A stretch of 64,000 nucleotides of DNA from Thermothielavioides terrestris NRRL 8126 (GCF_000226115.1 NC_016457.1:9796001-9860000); one strand, 5' to 3'; counted from the first letter of the stretch, positions 18,874-31,383 are shown. Made by a program: numbers and translations. Notes: generated from the letters alone by a model not told the origin.

Positions 18874-19684
18874 GCTTGGCCACCTTATTAATGCGAGTAA
18901 CTATGGGGGTAACCTGATGTTGACACAAGATGGGATGGCGTCCGCAAGTCCAAGCAAGTAATGGGACGCACTGCCGCTGCGCGGCGAGAGTGGTCGCGAG
19001 ACGAAGTTAATCGCCAGTCAGCCAGTCAGTCGCTGGAATGTCAAGAGTTCTAGTCCTGACATGGCAGGGGCAGCCCGAGACGGGCCATGTGCGTCCCTTC
19101 TCTGCATTGATATAGGACTTTCCTGAAGGTGCAAATAACGAACCCGCCAAGACATCACTCGGGCAAGCTGAATGCACCGGCCTGTCATGATCAACGGCGG
19201 CGTGGCCACACGATTCCATTTTGAGAGGCAACGGAGCCAGCAGTGAGGAGCGGGTGGATCGATGAGTGGGCGAGATCGGTCCATGAGATCGCCGACCCGA
19301 GCCAATGGGAGGGTGGCCGTGGCCAAGAACGCACGGCGCATCTCGAGCGCGAGCTCCGAGCCCCCGAAGCGAGCCTCCGACGTCCGTGTTGGCTAACGCT
19401 ATTCCGGCTTTGGTCACTGCGAAGCGCCGCCCTCGCACTCGTAAAAACGCCGGGCAGCAGCCACCGGCTTGAACTCACCCCTTGCTTCACATTGAGCCCT
19501 TCCCCACAGGACCCCAGCAGAGCTTATTTTGACGGCATCGACTGATCCTATTCATCGCATTCGATCAGGCACTTGGTTGGAACGCGCACTTGAATCTCGA
19601 GGTCAGACTCATTGGGAATAAAACAACAGTGCACCCTGCCTTGATCCCCTTGAACCCCTGTTCTCTTCTCGCCAACCCTCGCCC
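18874..19684. other. Intergenic
   Basis: This region holds the promoter of the DUF3112 gene and the 3' side of the Cys-rich membrane protein gene. I see no gene. Confidence 0.45.
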
Positions 19685-20909
19685 TCAAGGCAGTTCAAAC
19701 CTCGGAACACCTCCCAGCTCCGCCATGTATCGATCCACGTATCGGTTGTTGCCGTGCATGTCGGGCAGCTTCGCTCCAGAAGGCACGGCCGGCCAGGCCG
19801 GGATACGGCTGTCCGGGAACGGGAACTCGAGCGGCGGCGGCGTCTCAGCGCGGACGGGTGCCTGGCGCCGCCGCTTCCGCAGGTAGAAGAAGCCCAGGGC
19901 GCCGGCAGCGATCACCACCGAAGCGCCAACGCCGGCGCCGACGCCGATCGGGACGGCCGAGCTGGCGTTGTTGTCGTCTTGCGGGGTGTCGGAAGGGACC
20001 GCCGTCGAAGATGTCTGTCCTGCCGCGGCCGACGTAGGTATCGGGGACAACGTAGGTATCGTCGTTGTCGCCGTTGACGTCGTGCTCACTGCCGTTTCAA
20101 TGGGAGGCGGTGGCGGCGGTGGAGGCGGTCCAGCCGAGGATTGCGGCGTGGGCAGCGTCACAAAGACGCTGCCGGGCAATGAGATGGGTGTGGAGCTCGA
20201 CAGTTCGGTGACTGGCTGTGCCGGCGAGGGCTGTACCGTGTTGGGTGCAGTCGTGCTTGCGGCCTCTTGGCTTGCGGTCGCGTCTTCTGCCGTTGTCGTC
20301 ATCGTCATCGTCGTCGTTGTCTGCTCTGCCATCGTCGTCTGCTCGGCCATCGTCGGCTGCTCTGTCGTCGTCGGCTGCTCTGCCGTCGTCGTCTCCACCG
20401 CCATCACTGGTGATCGCTTTAACGGTGTGCCTGCTGTGGCATAAGCACTGACGTTTTCTGTGGATATAATTTATCAGCGTAAGGCACTATCCCAGCGCTG
20501 GAGGTGAGATCCGCTTCGTACTCGACAAGCTGAAAACGAACGATTGGTCATGAGGAGGACCGTCGCAATCTGCGTGCTCGATGCCGCAGTAGCCGAACCC
20601 TTCACTGATGCACGCCTGAATAGGCGTCAGGCTTTCGGCGCCGGCGCAGAAATTTGGGCATCCCGCGCTTGACCACGTCGCATCTCGGCAGAAGCCAAGG
20701 TAGAGGTCCCCGGACGCAGTGGCGCAGAGCGTGTTGTTGAGACACAGATCGCCTGGTTGACAGCATAAGTCGGTCGGTCCCAGGGCTGCGTCCCAACAGA
20801 TGGCAGCAGAGTCGGCCGGATGGCCGTTTCGAGAATAACAGGAGTTTGAATCCGAGAGGACGGGAGCGGCGAGGAGCATCAGCGCGAGCAAAGAGTGGAG
20901 AGGCGCCAT
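19685..20909 (-). CDS. Type I membrane protein with Cys-rich ectodomain (Mid2/WSC-like layout)
   Basis: Two exons, 20522-20909 and 19685-20457, separated by a 64-base intron (GTACGA to CCACAG), give 386 residues. Residues 1-20 are a signal peptide (MAPLHSLLALMLLAAPVLS). Residues about 23-120 are cysteine-rich: CYSRNG, CCQPGDLCLNN, LCATASG, FCRDATWSSAGCPNFC, YCGIEHADC; this arrangement is common in fungal surface proteins with one membrane span. A Thr/Ser/Pro-rich stretch (about 145-295), probably O-glycosylated, leads to one span at about 299-322 (GVGAGVGASVVIAAGALGFFY) followed by LRKRRR and a cytosolic tail. The layout resembles cell-wall stress sensors, but the ectodomain is not a canonical WSC domain, so the role is inference. 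The Thr-rich part is made of near-repeats of a TTTxEQPT word. Confidence 0.78.
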
Positions 20910-21800
20910 GACGGGGGACCGCGATGTGTTTTGGTCGTTGAGTGGGGGAGGAATTGATCGAGATTGACGGTCGAAGGCATCAAGCACTTTGGTGGGATAT
21001 ATGCTCGTGCCCGGGAACGCAGGAGGGTTCACGAAATCTCGAGTTACCTCTCACAAGCATGAGTGAAGGGGATGGGAGAGGATGGGATGAAAACACATTG
21101 AACTCGCACTCGAGCCAATTGCTTTCAGAACCCATCGAGCCTTAACACCAAGAAAATTCGAAGGCAGCACAATCAAATCAACTTAGCGGAAACAACCTGT
21201 AAGGCAAGTAACGCGAGCTGCCCCGAGAGGCACCACCACTAGGGGGGCGCCAGCGACGGCTCAGGGCCTTCAACAGCATCATGACCCGTGGGGACCAGCA
21301 CCGTGTGACATCGATTTCCTGTGTTGCCGTCCGCACAAAGAGGACATTAACGCAACCATCGCCTCCTGTGCAACCCGGCCAAGTGTTGAAAAACGAACGG
21401 CGCAACAGCTGGAAATAGTTCAGCAAGAGAGGTAACATGCAAAGCAAGGTGAGGAGATTGGGTGCGTCCGGGCCTAGATGCGGCCATGTCAAGTAATTAC
21501 GTGGTATATGCCAATATCTGTCCGCAGAACCTTCAGGACCCTCCGGCGAGAGCAGAGGTGAAAGTTTGTCGCCTTGTGCGGATAACAGCAGTGAGGAAGG
21601 TGCGTCTTGCACATACACTGGACAGTGCACACCAATTGGGGGAAGGCCCCTGCTGTTGACAGTGAAGCCTAATGCGGCTAGCGCGACTGCCTCGGAATTT
21701 GCCGGCCGAGATTTTTCAGAGCCGCCAAGCGAAACATCGCGTGCGCTAACATGAACCAGCGAAAACGCACACGCAGGTCAATGCTATTCCCATCGCCGCC
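20910..21800. promoter_or_regulatory. Divergent intergenic region, Cys-rich membrane protein and uL22m
   Basis: The two flanking genes diverge, so promoters for both should lie here. A minus-strand frame at 21178-21630 was considered and rejected as a gene. No known motif stands out. Confidence 0.45.
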
Positions 21801-23075
21801 ATGAGCCTCAGTGTGCCGTCGAGGCGGCTGCTCCGGGGTGGTAAGCAATTAACACCCCGCGCTGTCTGTCAGTATCGTCTGCCACATCAAAGCTAACCCA
21901 CCTCTTCCCCGGACAGCCCCGGCGCTCTCGTCAGCCTGCCCGACGACGACGACGATGATGGCGACGACAACAACGACGAGGCTGCTCCCAGCGCTGCAGT
22001 CACTCTCCCTCGCACCCACCGCCGCCCCGTCCCGCGCACTTCACACAACCCCGTCTAACCAGTGGTTCTGGAAGCGGAATAAACCCGCCGAGGAGTCCCC
22101 CATCATGGATCAGGTGCAGGGCACCCAGGAGACCCGCAAGGCCCTGGTCAAGAGCCTCACGTCGCGCGTCGAGGGCCCCGCCATTTTCGAAGACGAGCTC
22201 AAGGATACCGCCGCTCCCACCGAGCCCGGAGCCGTCGGGCAGCGCCAGCCCGCCACGTACACCCGCGCCGGCGCGTCGCTCGTCCGCGAGCACCTCGCCC
22301 GCGCCGTCGACCCGGACCCGCGCAGCCGCGTCCGCTGGGAGCGCAAGATGGTCATCCGCCAGGTCCACCGCGGCACCGACCCCTACAGCGTCGAGCCGCG
22401 CGCGGAGCGCATCGCGCGCACCGAAAGGAAGCTGACGAGCAAGTCGCCCTGGCTCGCCACCAGCACCAAGAAGCTGGTCAAGCTGGCCCACCAGATCCAG
22501 GGCAAGACCGTCGATGATGCGATTGTGCAGATGCGCTTTAGCAAGAAGAAGATGGCGCAGGAGGTGCGGTACCAGCTCGAGCTGGCCCGCGACTTGGCCA
22601 TCGCCGAGCGCGGCATGGGGCTGGGCTCCAAGAGCGCTGCTGCGAACGGAGAAGGGGAAGGGGCAGCGGCAGCGGCAGCGGAAGGGGAAGTGCGGCAGAG
22701 CGAGAACAAGAAGGTGATCGAAATCAGGACGAAGGACGGCAAGTGGGTCAAGATCGACGATCCGACGCGCATGTACGTCGCCGAGGCGTGGGTGAACCGC
22801 GGGCCGTGGAGAGGCAAGTTGATCGACTACCGCGCCAGGGGGCGGACCTACATCAAGCAGAGGCCGACGGCGAGTAAGTTCTCCTCTGTCACCCTCTCAG
22901 CTTGGATGCGCCCGCGTCTAACCCACCCGCTCCAGGCATCTCCATCGTTCTCAAGGAAGAGAAGACCCGGATACGCGAGCACGAAGAGCGCGTGGCCAAG
23001 CAGCTCCGCCAGGGCCCTTGGGTCCACCTCCCGGACCGTCCCGTCACTGCCCAGCGGCAGTACTATTCGTGGTAA
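21801..23075 (+). CDS. MRPL22: Mitochondrial large-subunit ribosomal protein uL22m
   Basis: Three exons (21801-21840, 21917-22873, 22936-23075) give 378 residues. Intron 1 is GTAAGC...GACAG and intron 2 is GTAAGT...CCAG; both junctions keep frame. The N-terminus (MSLSVPSRRLLRG, then TTRLLPALQSLSLAP and SRALHTTPSNQWFW) is Arg/Ser/Leu-rich without acidic residues, as expected for a mitochondrial import signal. The uL22 fold spans about 170-350: KKLVKLAHQIQGKTVDDAIVQMRFS, KKMAQEVRYQLELARDLAI, then YVAEAWVNRGP, YRARGRTYIKQRPTA and SISIVLKEEKTR. An Ala/Glu-rich insert of about 25 residues sits between the helical and hairpin parts. It would act in the mitochondrial ribosome near the peptide exit tunnel. 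Translation could also start at the ATG at 21955. Confidence 0.9.
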
Positions 23076-23474
23076 ATTAGGCGCTGAGGCATCTTGGAGC
23101 GCAGATCATGTATCACGGCTGGCTGCAGATTGGGCGCTTACCCCCCACCGGGCAATGAAAGCTGTCTCGCAGCTGACTTGTACCATTACCGACGCGGCAG
23201 GGCAACAAGCACCCGTGCCAGCGTTTTTGTTTCGCCACATTGGCGAGGCATATGTACAAATATACGGAATATAAAGAGCAGTTTCCGCTAGGGGCATTTC
23301 ATCGGACTATTGATCTCGGCCGTGCGTGTCCAAGGACTATCACGACAAATACGTACGACATATACATGCAAGGAATCGAAAACGCTTTCTCCCACGCTCA
23401 GCTCCTGCCTTTCCCTGTTCCGCCCCTTCCTCTACCACCCCCAGCCAAACTTCGTTGGCCACCTCCCGAGACGT
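23076..23474. other. Intergenic, convergent 3' regions
   Basis: These are 3' sequences of uL22m and the secreted protein gene. Nothing else is seen. Confidence 0.5.
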
Positions 23475-24465
23475 CTAGCAGCTATCGGCGCGCATAATCA
23501 CATTCCAGTTGTCGGGATGGAAGATCTGCCCGGCGGCGACCGCACCCTGTCCGCCGTTTCCAGCTTGGCCGCAGTTGTTCAGGAGAATGTCCGCTCCATC
23601 GGCGATCTCGCCGAACGAGCCGACGACCCAGTCAGTGGGGTTCTGTCAGAGAAACAAACCTCCATGTTAGCTCAGATGAAAAACAAGCAGGCACCAAGAA
23701 AGAAAAGGATGGGGAAGCGAAGGGAGGGAGGAAAGAGGAGGAAGCAAGAAAAGGGACACCCACGTCGTTGCACACCCAAATAGCAGCGTCGTACGCGCAG
23801 CTCACGCGCGCGCAGTTGCTCGGGCCCGGGTTGAGATGCACGGGGCCGCCGATACGCCGCAGGTACTGGACGCCGAGCATCAGCTGGTAGAAGGACGCAT
23901 ACTCCCAGCGCCCGCCGCAGAAGTAGTGGCCCTGTTCGAAGGTGGCGCGCTTCTCGACCACGGCGCCTGCAGGAGCGGGGGCGGCAGCAGCGGCAGCAGC
24001 AGCGGCGGTAGCCGCCCTCTTGTGCCTCGTCCTTGACGTCGGCGTCGGCGTCGGCGTCGTGTGGTTGCCTGCTCCGCTATCATCGCTCTCGCCGTCACCG
24101 GCGCCGGCACCGCTATTAGCGCCGGCATCCCAGGCAGCAGAGGGGGCGGAGACGGCGTGGCGGGCCAAGTCGATGTCCCAGTGCGGGTTCTGCTTGAGCA
24201 GCTGCTTGTGCACCTCCTCGGCGGTGCCGTTGAGCACGATGGTCGGCCCGCCCGGGAAGACTTGGACGTGCCATTGCATGATCTGGATGTTGAAGCCTTC
24301 CATGGGGTCCGGGGTCGAGGCGAGGGCCTGCTGATAGGGGTTGTTAGCTACTAGCAACATGGGTCATTGATGGATGGAAGACCAGTTGGGGGTAGGGGTG
24401 GTTTCAGAGATGAGCATACGTACACCGACGGAGAAGAGTGCGGCAGCAAGGATCGTGAACCTCAT
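23475..24465 (-). CDS. Secreted cysteine-rich protein with Kex2-type propeptide
   Basis: Three exons (24424-24465, 23764-24330, 23475-23642) give 258 residues. Intron 1 has a GCTAAC branch site before its acceptor; intron 2 runs GTGGGT...TGACAG and joins WVCND to NPTDWVVGS. Residues 1-14 plus following Ala form a signal peptide (MRFTILAAALFSVG). Dibasic Kex2-type sites end at R119 (HKR) and R142 (VVEKR). The predicted mature chain from A143 has 116 residues and six cysteines (FC, NC, SC, VC, NC, SC at the C-terminus), with NCARVSCAYDAAIWVCNDN and FHPDNWNVIMRADSC as the most conserved-looking parts. Many ascomycetes secrete small proteins with this CxRVSC...AIWxCND pattern; their role is mostly unknown. 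Effector or antimicrobial function is speculation. Confidence 0.83.
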
Positions 24466-27400
24466 ACTGATTGATTGTTGATTGAGCAAATGTTGATGGT
24501 CTCAAGAGGATGGCGAAGCGAAACCTGATGGGTATCTGACATTGAATGTGAAGGGTGAGCTGGGAGGGTCAAGGAGGATGAACCGGCCGAATTGCTGGAT
24601 ACTTATAGATCGCAAAGGCAAGGCAGCAACACACCTTCGGCACCCCCGTTGTTTGTGGTTTCGGCCTCCATATCTCCTTGGCAGCACGAGGTTTGATCTC
24701 CACGCCCTATTCACGACCCCCTTCGCCGCGTCGTTGGCACCGCTCGGCCGGACTGCAGAGAATTGATGCGTAACAGTCTAAAGCTGAAACTCGGCTTCAC
24801 CGTCCATGTGTTTGTCTCTGCGATGCTGCTCTTTCTTCGCCGCGAGGTATAAATAGATGACGCGCACTTGGCCTGCCCAAAAGGGGTTTGAATAGGGGGT
24901 TTGGTCTAAGGGCAAGCTGCGGGCCAGTCAACACCATGCAGTGGAGTGGTTGCTCATAGTTCCCAAAAATATCTACATGTAAATCCAAAATTGTGTAGAG
25001 AAATGTCAATTGGGCCAGTCTGGGAGCCGAGCGCTTCGACAAGACGGTTGCAGCGTGGGTTGAATTCCAGGTTTTCTGGGTGGCCCTGTCCGCCCCAAGC
25101 TCCCTGCAAACACTCAACCTGTGTTTCCTTGACCAGGACATAGGTAGCGATATCATCGATATTGTCCGGCAAGCTAATCAAGAACCAATTACACGCAGTA
25201 CAACGCTGGCAGCGCAAATCCATACCTCTCGACAGGAGGCTTACATCCCGGTCTCTCATTGTGCAACTCCATCAGCCTGCTCAACCATCTGTCCGACCAG
25301 ATTTGGGCCAGATGTGTGCTGCCCCAAGAGACATTAGAACAGACACCCTGTCTATCCGACGCAAGGGCTGCCTGCTCCAGACTCGCCAGTCTCCCTGGGA
25401 AGTCCCCAGCACACATTCCAAATCCTCACGTCCGGCAAGCCCGAACACGCGCGGTGTCCGAAGCAGCACAAACATAGCCGGACGCCTCTCCCCAAAGCTT
25501 CCCAGATTAGGTACTTGACTGGACGCCGGCACGCCAACCAAAGCATTCTGGGACCGTCACGACCCCCGGGGTGGACCGTCACCGACGTTCTTGGCCTGCG
25601 CGCGATCGTCTGGAGACTGCGGGAAGAGGTCACTCGCGGCCAGCCAGCGGTCTGGTATCATTCAGGCCTGACACGGGGGCAAGCCCGCAACCAACTATTT
25701 CGCGGACAGCAAGCCGAAACATGTCTAATCCCCGCCTAGGGACGTCGTCGACTCTGCTTAATTACGCTGCGCGAGCACAAGTCGCTCACGACTGTGCTCA
25801 AAAACCAGCCGGGGGCAACGAAGGCTCGCCTGGCCTGTTGTAGTAAACGCTGGCAGACGAGCACTGCAGCGAGCTCAGATCGATCATCTTGCCTAAGGTA
25901 CCTTAGGGAGCCGGGCCAGGCTGTGCTCGACAGCCACTGTGCCGTTGCCGGTGTACGCGGTTGAGTTTGATTGTTCGGGCATGTGCTGTCAGGTTTGGCT
26001 GCGTGGTTGGTTGATTGGGGTCTACCAGTCAACCTTGTCGCGTTCTGCTGTGGTGTAGGTTTCGTGATCATGATCATATCCGGCCGCATGGGCCATCAAG
26101 CTGCTTAACTGTGCCCGTCATCGGCATCCGCAGCGTTTGGAGTTAGAGCTGTCAACCAGGAATTACCGTGTGATACGGTGCTGTTCACGGAGTCCATAGG
26201 ACCAACGGCACCATCTACGCGATAGTCTGGAGTAGTCTGCGCGCTGTACGGAATACTGCCATTGCGCTTTCACTCCGATGCATGGATGCGGGGACACCTC
26301 AACCACTGGCATGGGGACCTGCGGTTGTAGCCCGCCCCACGATGTCACGCATTGAAGAGGCAATTTCGGGTCCGTTCCAGCGGCTGGCGGGCCCAGGAGA
26401 AGCGGGCCTACTGTGTACTGTCGGCATCTGCCCAGGAGATCTCAGACGTCTGTACGGAGTACAGATACCTAACCTGTCACCCGCATGGAGCTGTGCCACT
26501 TAGTGTATCAGGGGGGCGAGGATCGGCGTTCGGCGGCTGTGGCAGCCGTTCCTTGCGGTATCCAGTACGGAGTACAAGTTAGTATACACTCTTGCGTAAC
26601 GCTCAGCAGGCGCGTTCTGAAACCAATTCAACGGCGATCGACCGTCCGGCCGGGGTCTGCTCTGCGCTCTCAGGATCGACTGAGCCACTTCTTCGGAGGA
26701 AACCGGCTCGGGGGTGGCGGCGGAAGGCATCGCGCAGTTACACTACCTACCTAACCTCTGAAAAGGCGTTCGGGCCGTTTTCGCTTCTTTGGGCTGTGGC
26801 TCTGGTAAAATACAATTAAAGACTCGGTGGTGGGAGAGGGGTGCCGTACGGATGAACTTCCTAACGTGACACGAGTGTAAATCAAGGTTGCACAACAAAG
26901 GTGCAAGTTGCATGTGCGATCAGTGTCGCTCTTGGCCCGGTCGAAACCACATGGCTCCAAGCCAGGGGTCAATCACTCTTTGCCCAACCTGTCAGCTCGG
27001 AAATCGGCTGGCGTGACGATATTGAGGAGCAGTGAACCCCTGCCCCGCCAATCCAGATTAGAAGAGCTGAAACCGCTAAATTGCGGGGCTACAGGCGCCA
27101 CCTACGCTAAGTAACTGATGATTGGTCACCTAAGGTACAGTACTTTACCTGTGCAGGTAAACATGAGTTACGGGACCTGAGCGGGGAGCTGGTGTTCATT
27201 CGAGCGAGCGCTCAGCTGTTGGTGGCATTTCCGACAATCTGCGTTGATAGGTAAGGTAGGTATTTACACTAGATTGAGGGATGCAATTTTAAGGCACAGT
27301 GCGACGCCGTTCTTCCTACCGGCTTTACATGTCCTGTGTGTAGCTCACATCTGAGGCACGCCGGCTTGGAGGGGTGAGCGTATGAAAACGGGCACTCTCT

Positions 27401-28623
27401 CGCTATCCTTACAACCGTGGCTGGCCATCAATTTTTCCATTTGGGGAATCGCCTCCGCCCGAACCCCTGCGTGGATCTTTTGGGACCTGGAAATCCGGCA
27501 CAAGATTGAAGGCGGGATGACGCAGGAACCACGAGTGAAAAAGGGATGGTGATACACAAATCTTCCCAAGCCACAGCACTGTGTTCCGTACACTAGTGTA
27601 CTGCGTACACCTGTGTAGGTAGTGTAGAATCTTCTTTGTCTCTTCTTGTATTGTCTTGCCTTGACAACAAAGCGCTTCCGAGAACTCGCTCAAGGTTCGA
27701 CATCGGTCTTCGTCTTCTTCTGGAAGACATGGGACGTCCCAAAGAGGTTGGAAACAGCGCCGTTGTGGAAGCGAGCGGCTCCACAAATAAATTGTCTGCC
27801 ACGTGCGGGAGCTCAAGCAGGGGCGCATTTCTTCATCGAAACCACGTCCATTGGGAATAACTAAGGTATATGCTCATCTTGTAAGACCGTAACAAGCTGG
27901 CTTGCCGTAAGCACCTGTCTAGGAGAGAATCCAGCGACCAACGATCCTGAATTCGAAAGCGAGAAATCGATGGCTTCGACAAATCCATTTCGTGGCTGCC
28001 AGGTGGCTGATGCCTGTTGTCAGCGTTGCAAATCCCTGATCGACGACTATGGTATCCCTGCCATCCCAACCCCACCCAAGGACGCCAGGGGCAGCTGAGA
28101 TGGAGGGAAAATGGGTGGGCACTTTCGGGCCTTTGGCACCTCCTTCCCCGGACTGATGGACTGATGGGCTCCTGGGTTCAGCGCGCTTTCCCCGGGGTCA
28201 GTTAAACCTCGCGCGGGCCGCCCTGCTTCGCGCACCATCCTCCTCATTGAGTCGGCCTCTCGACGACCTTCTCTTCGTCCTGCACTCTTCTCGTGGGGTG
28301 GCAGTCCTGTTCGCCCTTCACTTCGTTCGTTATTGCAATCATCACGCTCATTTTTGACGCATCCAGGTCGTTCGATTCTCCCACGCTGCGATCACTCTTT
28401 CCGCGCGGCACTTTCCCTCTCTTGTTGACATCCAACCCACCACAGCCAGCAGGACCGACTTTCCCGCTGACGTTGACTTCTCGAAACACCACACAATTAC
28501 CAAACAAACTCTTTCACATTTATACAGGCCCCCGGTCCTTATCAATATTTTGATCCAAAAGGGCTACGCCGAGGCGTGCATTCTTTCTCAATTGAACCAG
28601 AACTGCTGCACGGGACTGGCACC
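24466..28623. other. 4.2 kb gene-free region
   Basis: No frame here shows domain features, a signal peptide or coherent exon structure. It holds a perfect 16-base palindrome at 25892-25907 and three TACGGA(A/G)TAC motifs at 26247, 26453 and 26566, plus a CCTAAGGTAC word at 27129-27138. The last 350 bases before 28624 are pyrimidine-rich and are probably the promoter and leader of the CFEM gene. Confidence 0.5.
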
Positions 28624-29710
28624 ATGGTGGGATTCCGAAGTTTGGCGCTGCTCTCGCTGGCAGTCTTTGCCAGCGCCCAGTCAGTTGACAGTCTTGACCC
28701 TTGCGGAGTGAGTGCTATTTTGATTCCAAGATCTTGCCTGCTCGTGGTGCCCCTGTGAGAGGAAAGGAACTGCCGAGAGTGATTTCGGCCTCGACCGTTT
28801 CTCGCATTCTCGGACATAGCTGACAGGCATCCAGCAACAATGCTACAATGCGGCCATGAACAATGCGGGCACGTTCGGCTGTGCGGCCTCGGACTTTAAC
28901 TGTCTGTGCCGGGTCCAGGACTGGGGCTTTTCGATCCGTGACTGCGCGCAGAACGCTTGCCCGCCTGGATATGCGCCTACTGTCACCAATTTTGCGTCTT
29001 CCATCTGTGCCAGTGAGTATTCATCAGCAGTAATCGAGGGTACCGGCGCGGCAGAACGTCGATGCTAACCTCCGGCGGCAGCTGCCACACTGCCCCCCGG
29101 AGCCTCAGTGTCAACGGCCCCGACGACCTCTCAAGCCCCGCCCACGACGACTGTCCCCCCCACCACGACCTCGGCCCCCTCATCCCAGTCGTCCTCCACA
29201 ACCACGGGCTCGAGCTCCGGCACCACTACCGTATGTGTTCCCCACTGTCTTTGCACCGGCTCATGCTGACAGCTACATTAGCTCCAAACGTCCTCGACGA
29301 CGTCCACGGCGGTGAGCACGTCAGGAGTCGTACCGACCACCGTGGCGGCCGGCGCGACGACCTCGGCTTCGGCCGCCGGCGCAGCGTCGACCTCGGATGC
29401 GCCCGCGATTACCGATACTTCGGGGCTCACCGAGGCCGCAAAGATCGGCATTGGTGTTGGCGTCGGTGCAGCGGTGATTGCTCTCCTTTCCTTGGCCGCT
29501 TGTGTCTTCCTACACAAGCGGCGGGCCAGTCACGCATCGGCGACGGCGATCAGCCGATTCAAGATCTCGCATCCCATACCGGTCGACGATCATACGTACG
29601 CGCACAACAACAACTCGGACTACGACATTGGCGGCTCGGGCGAGCTGGAGATGAAGAGCCGCAGGTACGAAGACATGTTGCCGCGGCACCAACCGCGGCA
29701 GATGGTCTAG
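28624..29710 (+). CDS. CFEM-domain type I membrane protein
   Basis: Four exons (28624-28707, 28835-29012, 29082-29230, 29282-29710) give 279 residues. Residues 1-18 are a signal peptide (MVGFRSLALLSLAVFASA). Residues about 25-87 form a CFEM domain with all eight cysteines (DPC, QQC, FGC, FNC, LC, RDC, NAC, SIC) and an Asp in SDFNCLC at the position that binds haem iron in characterised CFEM proteins. A Ser/Thr/Pro-rich stalk (about 88-185) leads to one membrane span at about 192-214 (IGVGVGAAVIALLSLAACVF) and a cytosolic tail starting HKRRASH. CFEM proteins serve in haem/iron capture, surface sensing or pathogenicity; with a membrane span instead of a GPI signal, a receptor-like or anchored role is more likely here. 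Confidence 0.88.
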
Positions 29711-30624
29711 AGGAAGGCGGAGAAGGATGCGATGGGCAGATGACACCGTTGACACAACACCGGGAATCCGCGGAAGACGGCAAGCGGCATGGAGCTGGAG
29801 ACGGAGAAGGGACGGCCCTGCAGGGAAACTACTTGCGCGAAGCAGAGTGCGGGATGAAAGCGCTCAAAGGATTCTGCTCTGAACTGATTGCTCTGTTAGC
29901 GGGTCTCAACACGTATCCCTGCAGTTTTGGGAGGGGAAGCGAGCTACACGGTAACTGGCAGCAGTCATGCCGCATCTGAGGAGGATTCTGCCGAATCTGA
30001 GTGATGCCGCTGGTCCATATTCATGGGTGTTTTTTTGGCGTCGAGCCTTGTCACTTGACGGACCATGCGAGACTTGGTCTATGCTCCGTTGGGCGGATGC
30101 GTGGCTGTGACAAGGACGGCCTCTCCTTGTCTGCTTTCTTGTTCTAGCATCGGGGCAGAACTACCATGGGTGGTCCAGTGCCCTCGAGCTGATGAGTTTT
30201 GAAGCGTATCGCGGTGCTGCTTGACCAAGTTGAAATGAAATGGGAGGGTTATGACTTTGGCGCGAGACAGCTCAGCTTAGTCCGTGACATTGAATGCAAG
30301 TGTACGAAGAGTCATGCGCCGTCTTGATCGGGCTCTATCCGACCCAGCTTATGGCCTGTTTACAATCGCGAATCCCCTTTTGCTCTTGTCTGTGGTTGCC
30401 TGTTCGGGCAACTGCATCATCAAGCGACGATTACGTAATTACTCGGAAGTTGCAAACGGCTACTGAGATCACGTGCAGCTAACCGAGCTTTGGCCGCCAA
30501 AGATCAGGTCATGCTCGGAACTGGAAGCTCGAATTCGGAAGTCGTCAAACCACGCAACCGTCGAAGAACGCTCTCCGCTCACCACACCCAACCGCCGCAA
30601 AACCGAAAGCAACGAGTGAACAAA
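29711..30624. promoter_or_regulatory. Intergenic, CFEM 3' side and COX9 promoter
   Basis: This stretch contains the CFEM gene 3' UTR and the COX9 upstream region. No further gene is supported. Confidence 0.45.
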
Positions 30625-31140
30625 ATGGCGATCGCACCCATCACTGGCGTACGTACTACCCGCGGGCCGTAGTCGCGAGTCCCAATGGCGGCTGGTTCGG
30701 CCATGCCCCGCCGCGACTGCGCCTGGCGACTGCGACGGGAGGGAAAGGCAAAGCTGGCAGCTGACCCTTGCTTTAGATGCTCCGCCGGGGCCTCCTCACC
30801 GATCTCAGCATTGCGGTTGGTGAGTTTGCTTTTTGCTCTCTCGCTGGAGGAATTCGCTGCTGATACTGCTGTCCTTCTTGTGCAAAAGGCCTCGGATTTG
30901 CCATGGCCAACACCTTCTGGTACGCAACGACGACCTCCCCCCGTCCCTCACCGCGGACGAAATCCACGAGTTCAGCGGGATATTTTTTTTGCCCCTCGGC
31001 AATTTTCTTTTTGGGCTCTAACAATGGGTGTTTTCTTTTGTCTGTGGGGTAGGTACGGCTTCCACGTCCCGCGCACCGTCGCCCGCGACAACTACTACCG
31101 CAAGCTGGAGGAGGAGCGCGCCGCGAGGCAAAAGGCCTAG
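30625..31140 (+). CDS. COX9: Cytochrome c oxidase subunit Cox9 (VIIa-type)
   Basis: Four short exons (30625-30648, 30777-30819, 30889-30919, 31053-31140) give only 61 residues, which is the family size. Exon 1 encodes MAIAPITG, exon 2 MLRRGLLTDLSIAVG, exon 3 LGFAMANTF and exon 4 the C-terminal YGFHVPRTVARDNYYRKLEEERAARQKA in two parts. All junctions keep frame and all donors are GTRNGT or GTACGC. The single hydrophobic segment (DLSIAVGLGFAMANTFWYGF) spans the mitochondrial inner membrane; the charged VPRTVARDNYYRKLEEE tail is characteristic. The protein is a small nuclear-encoded subunit of respiratory complex IV. Introns make up nearly two thirds of the gene. It converges on SOM1, another inner-membrane-related gene, 243 bases away. 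Confidence 0.9.
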
Positions 31141-31383
31141 GGTTCCGTTGCGGATGACCGACGGCACAATGGCGGCGGCGTAGCGTGCATACGACCGGGA
31201 CGAGGGGGGGCGTTTGTTGCGCTGGGGAAGGAGGCCGGCGGAGCGGGTTGTTGTGTATCATACGGATAGACAGGGCCGGCAATTGAGTCAGTGGGCAGAT
31301 CTGTGTCCGTTTTCCTTGAGTGTACTAGCGCCAGAGATTGAAGAAGGGGAAATTTGAAGCGTCCACGGGTCTAGGTTATGGAT

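Noticed and set aside
21178..21630. Minus-strand 150-codon frame with a hydrophobic stretch
   Set aside because: Composition is erratic, there is no signal peptide or family pattern, and it lies in a divergent promoter region.
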